Source of the DNA: Wolbachia pipientis
GTDB taxonomy: Bacteria > Pseudomonadota > Alphaproteobacteria > Rickettsiales > Anaplasmataceae
DNA: 64,000 nucleotides
Direction of reading: 5' to 3'
Assembly: GCA_023052945.1 (NCBI GenBank)
Contig: CP095495.1
Span: forward strand, 434,001-498,000
The notes beneath the pieces are model-generated. The model did no database searches. It had not been told where the DNA came from and saw nothing but the letters and a program-made list of their open reading frames with translations. Positions within the stretch are counted from its first letter, which is position 1, and each line of letters begins with the position of its first letter. Below, one piece after another: positions 58,029 to 64,000 of this stretch. The translations under genes and the position numbers were made by a program.

Positions 58029-58979
58029 TTACTTCTCTCCATTTCCTTCCTTGTTTTTAGCTTTATCACTAGGATCACTTCTTATTGTTTCATCAGGATT
58101 TTTTTGCTGACCTGATTGTTTTGGTGCTTCAGGTTTAGAGCTCCCCCTCTCCTTTTTATCAGGACCTTCTTGCTGACCTGATTGTTCTGGTATTTCAGAT
58201 TTAGGGCTCATGGAATTATCCTTCACGTCAACTCCCGTCCGATCTCTACCCACTTGTTGCCTAATGTTCTGTATCATACCTTGGGTCTTATTATCAAGGC
58301 CAGCAGCCGACAGTATAGATTGTGATGCGCTTGTGGCAACTTGACCAACACTGCCAGCAACTCCCCAACCAGAGCTGAATAGTGCTTGTGCCATAGCTTC
58401 CGATATGGAAACAAAAAATTCCATTGCACTAGCAATAATTAAGTACATAAATGCTTGGATCAGATCTATGGGCAACGCTGCAAAGTGCCCACCAGCCCTT
58501 TCTCCGGTACTGAGTGCAACATCAACATTAGTGTCAGGACTGTATCCAAGAGGCAGTATTGATTTCATCAAGCACAGATCATACGATAAGAAATTTACGC
58601 TAATTAAACATTGATAGCATGCAGAAAAATTTGTGAGGTTATATAAAACTGAATACATCAACTGATTTAAAAGAGATAAAGATGAAAATAAAATAACTGG
58701 TTGTACTGCAACGTGAGCCAGCGTTTTTATCCAGTTATCAAACAAGGGTTTAGTCTGTTGAAATAAAATAAACACGATAAACAAAGGTGTTAATGACAGT
58801 AAAAACGCTACTAGAACAGTAGATATTACATATTTAAACGTAGCGCTAATAATGCATTTTAAAAACGCAAAAGTAGCGTAGAGTATTGCCAAAAATGCAA
58901 TAAAGCCAAAAGGACCAGAGAGCATCAACGATAAAAACTTTAACCAAGTTTCTGCTGTGAATAATACTCCTGCTGTCAA
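58029..58979 (-). CDS. virB6-3: VirB6-like protein, third paralogue, 3' half (broken by a frameshift)
   Basis: This half reads TAGVLFTAETWLKFLSLMLS, then VirB6-type helices (GFIAFLAILYATFAFLKCI, YVISTVLVAFLLSLTPLFI). A polar Ser/Pro/Gln-rich tail follows (SGQQEGPDKKERGSSKPEAP, SGQQKNPDETIRS repeat). Compared with the second paralogue, the segment before its TTG start is the missing continuation (FAFLDL aligns with FEFLDL). It is in a different frame from the preceding 674-codon part, and one base missing at about 58995-59005 explains the split. Treat it as one gene with 58982-61006. Confidence 0.88.
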   Translation of the reverse strand: MTAGVLFTAETWLKFLSLMLSGPFGFIAFLAILYATFAFLKCIISATFKYVISTVLVAFLLSLTPLFIVFILFQQTKPLFDNWIKTLAHVAVQPVILFSSLSLLNQLMYSVLYNLTNFSACYQCLISVNFLSYDLCLMKSILPLGYSPDTNVDVALSTGERAGGHFAALPIDLIQAFMYLIIASAMEFFVSISEAMAQALFSSGWGVAGSVGQVATSASQSILSAAGLDNKTQGMIQNIRQQVGRDRTGVDVKDNSMSPKSEIPEQSGQQEGPDKKERGSSKPEAPKQSGQQKNPDETIRSDPSDKAKNKEGNGEK

Positions 58980-58981
58980 GT

Positions 58982-61006
58982 CTAAGAATGCAAATTTTCT
59001 CCCCCTTCCCCTATATAGCCAGAAAAGCTATCAACTAAATAAGTGCTACCATCTATAAAAAGTCTGGATAAAGTTGTACCAAAAAGTTCCCAGCTTCTAT
59101 CGCTAAAGGCAAAAGCTATAAATGCTATCTTGAACATTCTTACAATGAAATCAAATTTACTTAGCTGTATTGTTCCAAGCATATAGCCAACGACAGTAAA
59201 TATAACGTATAGAGTAAGCAAAGCTCTTACTCCTTGAAGAAGACCTTTTGCATATCCTTTGTATGAATCTTTAACGCTGTCCCCAATTACTTCTTCTTTT
59301 ATAAGTTTAAATACCCCGTTTACATTCGATGAAATAAAATCATTAATTTTTCTTTTGACAAATAAAGTTACTGTGTACTTATTATTTTCATAATATTTGC
59401 CATATTTGTTCGTAATATCACCTTTCTCTACATTGCTTACATCAATACCGAAATATATCTTCTTAGATTCTTTGTTCTGAAAGTGTTCTCCGCTTATTAC
59501 ATCTAATATGGTGTACTCATCTTTTCCGTTTATTCTTTCTCTCACTCCTACCACTTTGAAATCATCAGTTCCCACACCATGCAGATCTTTAGGTGGCTCA
59601 TCACCCAAATACACATACAGTTTTTCGCCATTAATGTATTGACATGATCTAGTCACTTTAACATGGTACCCACCCCTATTAGCTCCATAGTGACCATAAC
59701 CTGCAATAGCGAGCATCACACTACTACCAGATGTTACATTTTTTACTGTATAGTCACTATTTAATTTCAGAGAAAAATCCTTAAAATTATCACTAATTTG
59801 CGAACACACATTATCCTTTCTTGCACCTACTTCATTATCTGGAAGACATTGCATACCTTTAGCAGTACCTTGATTATCAAGATCACCAATTTTTGCAACA
59901 AGAGCCTCAGCCCAGGAAATATCTTCTTCAGTGTTTGATGTAAAATCAACATTAATCTGCTTAAGCTTATCTTCAACCTCTTTAAGGTGAGAATACATAT
60001 CACATCTATTTCCTTTATCATATTTGCTATACCTTATAGAAGAGACACAGTTCCGTTCTTTGTCTTTATATGTATAACTCCATATACCCTTCTCAGTATA
60101 GCATATATTTTGATGGTAACAGTTGAGCTCATAGGAGGAGTACTTTTTTCTCTCATCAAGACTACAGTTTTTTCCATCACATAACTCGTTCAATCCTATT
60201 TTAGCGCGGCGCAAATCAAGTAGTGAACCATATCTCCATGGTTCGTTGTCTTGAATATAACCTTTATTAAAATGTACCTTATTATCATATGGGGTATACC
60301 CATTGCCAACTAGCACTTTGCTTTCCTTTGCTTTTGTTTTATCAAGAGGTAAAAATTTTATTTTATTTCTCTTTCCATCCTTGCCCTCACAAAAAAATTC
60401 CTCTCCCTCTTGCTTGCTAACATTCAATATTTCACTTGCTGACACTTTTTCACCTCCTTCTTCAGCTCTATAACAATTATCATCAAAGCTGATACCTTTC
60501 CCTCCTGGATTGTCATAATCAATTGTTATCTTTCTGGGAACTAAACTGAAGCTTAACTTATCACCACGATTTACTTTAATTCCAGTGTCTACATAACGTC
60601 TATTGCTGCCAAATCCTTTACCGCCGCACAATTCGTTTTCATTTACGCCTTTTTCATCAACGCCATAATTATTAGGCACATTATTAATATCTGCAGCTTT
60701 ATTGTAATTTGGTTCTGAACCGTCGACACAAAAGCTAGCAGGTACAAGTACTTTCCTTGGATTTTTGTCTCCTTTAAAAGGGCAAAAATTTACTGATCCA
60801 TCGAGGGTGAATTTGATTTCCTTACCCTTGCTAATTATCTGACCAGAATCAACCCAATGAATTTTAACTCCTTCATCTGCTTTATGAACTGGAACATCCA
60901 CGTTAACACTAGTGTTTCTGCTCTGTAACCCAGGTTCGACACAATCCATGTTACAACCAGTGATTGCAAGACACAGTATCAATAATAGTGATCTTTTACT
61001 TATCAT
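58982..61006 (-). CDS. virB6-3: VirB6-like protein, third paralogue, 5' half (broken by a frameshift)
   Basis: The 674-residue part has a lipoprotein leader (LLLILCLAITGCNMDC), then a long Cys-rich extracytoplasmic domain with many Cys-x motifs (GKNCSLDERKKY, CYTEKGIWSYTYKDKERNC). The first VirB6 helices occur at about 595-655 (LLQGVRALLTLYVIFTVVGY, RMFKIAFIAFAFSD). It ends in a premature stop after GEGGENLHS, where homology to the second paralogue requires continuation. Its start overlaps the stop of the second virB6 by four bases (ATGA). Signal, domain order and coupling all support a functional gene before the break. Confidence 0.9.
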   Translation of the reverse strand: MISKRSLLLILCLAITGCNMDCVEPGLQSRNTSVNVDVPVHKADEGVKIHWVDSGQIISKGKEIKFTLDGSVNFCPFKGDKNPRKVLVPASFCVDGSEPNYNKAADINNVPNNYGVDEKGVNENELCGGKGFGSNRRYVDTGIKVNRGDKLSFSLVPRKITIDYDNPGGKGISFDDNCYRAEEGGEKVSASEILNVSKQEGEEFFCEGKDGKRNKIKFLPLDKTKAKESKVLVGNGYTPYDNKVHFNKGYIQDNEPWRYGSLLDLRRAKIGLNELCDGKNCSLDERKKYSSYELNCYHQNICYTEKGIWSYTYKDKERNCVSSIRYSKYDKGNRCDMYSHLKEVEDKLKQINVDFTSNTEEDISWAEALVAKIGDLDNQGTAKGMQCLPDNEVGARKDNVCSQISDNFKDFSLKLNSDYTVKNVTSGSSVMLAIAGYGHYGANRGGYHVKVTRSCQYINGEKLYVYLGDEPPKDLHGVGTDDFKVVGVRERINGKDEYTILDVISGEHFQNKESKKIYFGIDVSNVEKGDITNKYGKYYENNKYTVTLFVKRKINDFISSNVNGVFKLIKEEVIGDSVKDSYKGYAKGLLQGVRALLTLYVIFTVVGYMLGTIQLSKFDFIVRMFKIAFIAFAFSDRSWELFGTTLSRLFIDGSTYLVDSFSGYIGEGGENLHS

Positions 61007-63417
61007 TGCTGTTTTCCTGGTTGTGGTATCTGAGGCGTTGACCTTTGAGTCTCTTGTGGTATTTGAGGTCTTGACGTACCTGACTGTTGAGAAGCACCTC
61101 CTCCTCTTCCGCCTTCTGCTCCTCTTCTTTGAACGCTTTGTTCATCTAACCCTACTGTTCCCATTAAGCTTTGTTGATACTGTCTTCCAGGTTCGCTTGC
61201 TACATAAACACCAAACAACGAGTCAGATATTGTCGAAGAAGCTTCAACTAAAGCTTTCATAGCATGACCTAAGATAACAAAAGCCATCATAGCGGTAATA
61301 TTAGGTGTATATTTGGAAGCATAACCATAGAAGATACAAGGGTTAAAAATCTTTAGGTTAATACTAAGTATACACGTAGAGCAGACTTCAAAATCAAATA
61401 CTGAATATATGATATAATCCATAACCTGACTTATCAGTGATATAAAAATTAAAAGCACTACTGGATGAATCGCAAATCTTGCTAAATTTTTAACCCAGTT
61501 GTGAAACATCTGCCTAGTATACGCAAATAAAAGACAAATAATAAAAATAGGTGCTAAAGAAAGTAATAACGCAACTATTGCTATAGATGTAATAAAAGAA
61601 AATAAAGCATTAAAAATAGATAAGCTCACTGTGATTAAACCCCAAATCACCAAGCAAAAAGATACAATGCCCAAAGGGCCAGAAAATATAAGAGATACTA
61701 TTAACAATACTGAATGCGATGACAAGAACCTATTGAGCGGCAAATCAAGGAATTCAAAAACATTTGATGTCGTACCTCTAAAATTTGCTATTTCTATTAG
61801 TTGTTTTGGAGTGTTAATAAGCATAGAGAATGCATTGTTATAAAAAAAGTTCCAGCTATTATCCTGCAATAGCTGGACGATGATTCCTATCTTTACGCAC
61901 ACAATTAAAAACTCATATATAGAAATATGAGTTAAACCAAAAAAGTAGTAAAGGGTATATAAGGTTATGTATAATACTAACAGCGATATTATCGTGGATC
62001 TAATGGTATTTGTTCTGCTTGATTTTATAAAACTTTCGTAAAGAGACTTTACAGGACTAGTATCAGAGTGAATTGTGTTAGGGTCTTTATAATTAGAGCC
62101 GAAAAATGCAGTTTTCACTTTCTCATCAAAAAAATTATATATTGCACTAAAAGTTCTTGTAGGTGGCTCTTTAGTTGTTAGGTTAATGCTAAACTGACCT
62201 TCATTTTTGTAATCGCAGCCATGGTCTCTTATTCCATAATATATGGTGCCTGTTTTGTCTTTTAACTTTTCTTTTAAGCCTTCCATATATTGAGTGTCAT
62301 AAACTTTGCCAATGTCTACAGGTATATCTCCCTGATTTTCACCAGGCTTATGCTCAGGGAATTTATCAGAAACACTTATATACAAGTTATTTTCTAGGCT
62401 ATGGTTCTTCGTTACTCTTATGTTGAAACCGCCCTTGCCATCACCTAACGTAAAAACTAACTCTGAGTTTATTGCATGGCTATTACTTATCTCATGATCA
62501 CAACTAGTACATATACCACCATTTTGCACATTTTTAAACCTTTCACCATCCATATAAACACTTAAGTATTGAACATCAGTTTCTATTTTTGCATCCTTTA
62601 AAATGTCACTAATAGCCTCACCAACAGATTCGTCATTAACAGGCTTTAAAGCACTTGTAATGGATATACCCAGATTGCGTTTTGTAGCATTCTGTACATT
62701 ATTAGGCAAACAAAGTTGTTTTCCACGATCATCAAGGCATTTATATTTACAGGTTAGGTCTAAGATATATGTATCTATCTTGCTTGCTTGACCACTTGAA
62801 AGCGAGCTGCAGTCTATATCTTTTCCTTGTTGTTTTATAGAATTGACAATATTTTCAATCTCCTTTCTTCTTTTATCTTGATCTGATCTTGAAAAATCTG
62901 AACTCTGATATTCTTTTCCATTTTGATGCAGCCAGTATTCATTGCTTTGTATGTACTTATTAGGACATATTCCATCTTGAATACTACCTTGACATCCTTC
63001 TCGATTTAAAACATGTGCAAAATGTTCCGTTTCTTGCTCGCTGCACTTTTCATCAATTTTTACATACCTGATTTTTGTCTCACTCTCTCTATCTTTACAC
63101 ACTTTATTTCCAATAACACTAAAGCTTATCGTATCACCAGCTTCAAGTGCAAATGGTAATGTAATGTCATTTCTCCCAGGCCCAATTGCAAAATCTCCAT
63201 ACTGCTTAGGACAAAAATTAATCTTGCTAGGCACTATATTAATCTCTGTTACGCTTCTTATCCCATCTGAGATGTAAACACCAGAATCAACCCACTTCTG
63301 CTCTGTTGACACTATATCTAGTTTTTCACGCAAACCTGATAAATTTTCTGGCTTAATACAGTGATCACTGCAACCGGACAGTAAAAAAAGCGTGACTATT
63401 AACAAAAACTTATGCAT
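61003..63417 (-). CDS. virB6-2: VirB6-like type IV secretion protein, second paralogue (VirB6-2)
   Basis: I prefer the ATG at 63417, which starts a lipoprotein-type leader (HKFLLIVTLFLLSGCSDHC); a GTG at 63477 in the same frame would add 20 residues before it. About 800 residues follow: a Cys-rich extracytoplasmic region (KPENLSGLREKLDIVSTEQK), then helices at about residues 475-510, 575-620 and 632-690 (HSVLLIVSLIFSGPLGIVSF), and a tail rich in Ser, Gln and Pro (GRGGGASQQSGTSRPQIPQ). Intact frame. The 3' end overlaps the next virB6 by four bases. It is the longest intact member of this set apart from the 1145-residue one. Confidence 0.9.
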   Translation of the reverse strand: MHKFLLIVTLFLLSGCSDHCIKPENLSGLREKLDIVSTEQKWVDSGVYISDGIRSVTEINIVPSKINFCPKQYGDFAIGPGRNDITLPFALEAGDTISFSVIGNKVCKDRESETKIRYVKIDEKCSEQETEHFAHVLNREGCQGSIQDGICPNKYIQSNEYWLHQNGKEYQSSDFSRSDQDKRRKEIENIVNSIKQQGKDIDCSSLSSGQASKIDTYILDLTCKYKCLDDRGKQLCLPNNVQNATKRNLGISITSALKPVNDESVGEAISDILKDAKIETDVQYLSVYMDGERFKNVQNGGICTSCDHEISNSHAINSELVFTLGDGKGGFNIRVTKNHSLENNLYISVSDKFPEHKPGENQGDIPVDIGKVYDTQYMEGLKEKLKDKTGTIYYGIRDHGCDYKNEGQFSINLTTKEPPTRTFSAIYNFFDEKVKTAFFGSNYKDPNTIHSDTSPVKSLYESFIKSSRTNTIRSTIISLLVLYITLYTLYYFFGLTHISIYEFLIVCVKIGIIVQLLQDNSWNFFYNNAFSMLINTPKQLIEIANFRGTTSNVFEFLDLPLNRFLSSHSVLLIVSLIFSGPLGIVSFCLVIWGLITVSLSIFNALFSFITSIAIVALLLSLAPIFIICLLFAYTRQMFHNWVKNLARFAIHPVVLLIFISLISQVMDYIIYSVFDFEVCSTCILSINLKIFNPCIFYGYASKYTPNITAMMAFVILGHAMKALVEASSTISDSLFGVYVASEPGRQYQQSLMGTVGLDEQSVQRRGAEGGRGGGASQQSGTSRPQIPQETQRSTPQIPQPGKQQ

Positions 63418-63473
63418 AACCCATCTGGAACTTTCTTTCTGAACATTTAGGCATTTATTAACCACTTCAAGAA

Positions 63474-64000
63474 TCACCCTCTAGTAGCTTTCATAGTTTC
63501 GCTAGAGCCCCCACCCCCTTTGTCAGCTCCTCCACCAGCACTACCTCTTGCTTTCTTGACAGCCGCAGCAGCAGCTTGACCAACACCTCCAGCAGCAGCT
63601 TTGGCAGCAGATAAAGCTTTGCCCACCATTTGTCCAGGCGTACTACCAGAACCGAGTGCTGCTCTATGGTTACCGGCAAGTTCAGCAGCCATGTTAGGAA
63701 GAATGTTTAAAAAGTGGTAAAAGAGGAATAATACCAGACACAATTTTAATAATTCCCCGATGAGATAGCTGCCAAATTCCATGTATGTAAAATAAAATAG
63801 ACCAAGTATGTTGCTCTTTTTAAAGCTATAATTTTGCATCATACATGCAAGAGTAGTTTCATTTTCATCACATTTCCCTTCTTCCAATTTAAACCACTGT
63901 TTTTTCTTACTATCTGAGGTTTCTGCTTGATTCTCTTCATATAGCTTATCCGATTCAAATTTCAAATTTTTAAAATATATTTTATCACATGCTATGAACA
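63474..64000 (-). CDS. virB6-1: VirB6-like protein, first paralogue, C-terminal part (cut by window edge)
   Basis: The frame enters from beyond base 64000 and runs to a TGA at 63474, about 175 codons. It has one or two helices near the end (FYFTYMEFGSYLIGELLKL, LVLFLFYHFLN), and an Ala/Gly-rich tail (LSAAKAAAGGVGQAAAAAVK). An internal TTG at 63965 is the first candidate start in the window, but codons upstream to the edge are open, so the gene is almost certainly longer. By position before the second paralogue and by the helix pattern it should be virB6-1. The Gly/Ala tail is low complexity. Confidence 0.75.
   Translation of the reverse strand, partial: FIACDKIYFKNLKFESDKLYEENQAETSDSKKKQWFKLEEGKCDENETTLACMMQNYSFKKSNILGLFYFTYMEFGSYLIGELLKLCLVLFLFYHFLNILPNMAAELAGNHRAALGSGSTPGQMVGKALSAAKAAAGGVGQAAAAAVKKARGSAGGGADKGGGGSSETMKATRG

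Overview
The window is an AT-rich chromosomal segment of an obligate intracellular alphaproteobacterium of the order Rickettsiales, almost certainly Wolbachia. The main grounds are a dnaA - metallophosphoesterase - tRNA-Leu - ribA - virB8-virB9-virB10-virB11-virD4 - wspB block (wspB is a paralogue of the Wolbachia surface protein), a run of tandem virB6 paralogues, many short GC-rich palindromic elements of the Wolbachia/Rickettsia type, and several near-identical IS5-family copies. No rRNA, CRISPR array or prophage is visible.

Layout. 1-5.4 kb: hslVU, a proteobacterial glutamate-cysteine ligase, two membrane proteins of unknown function, a frameshifted hemH, and ndk. 5.4-7.6 kb: an IS5-family element between two inverted copies of a noncoding repeat of about 510 bp. 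7.6-16 kb: ubiA, rbfA, infB (frameshifted near its 5' end) and nusA, then an RND efflux pump. 16-31 kb: a glutamine-synthetase-like fragment, dnaA, a secreted phosphoesterase, tRNA-Leu, ribA, the virB8-D4 type IV secretion operon with wspB, prmC and tsaD. 31-38.7 kb: a type I secretion ABC exporter, a three-gene block resembling a PilMN/PilO/PilP (GspL/GspM/GspC) inner-membrane platform, tRNA-Arg, ssb and dapA. 39-53.7 kb: ligA, a rearranged IS481/IS5 junction, gltX, ccmH, a DUF2125-like protein, a ferredoxin, two more IS5 copies, a murD-COQ9 fusion carrying a palindromic element inside its reading frame, an alpha/beta-hydrolase locus and rsmD. 53.8-64 kb: the 3' part of the second type IV secretion operon, with four consecutive virB6 paralogues and a translationally coupled small acidic protein.

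How the genes work together. The two type IV secretion clusters supply complementary parts of one machine. virB8-D4 gives the core complex, the ATPase and the coupling protein; the virB6 array gives the polytopic inner-membrane components. Here they lie only about 25 kb apart. A type I exporter and the PilM-P-like block add further candidate envelope transport machinery. The rest is housekeeping: translation initiation and termination factors, tRNA modification, replication, peptidoglycan precursors, and heme, quinone, flavin and cytochrome biogenesis.

Two themes recur. First, several genes are broken by a single missing base, mostly in or beside short homopolymers (infB, hemH, the third virB6, the 51.9 kb locus), and the IS5 transposase exists as A7 (split) and A8 (fused) versions. 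This is either homopolymer sequencing error or a slippage-tolerant genome. Second, palindromic elements sit in many intergenic gaps, serve as the IS5 target, and in one case are translated inside murD. All functional calls were made by reading the sequence, without database searches.
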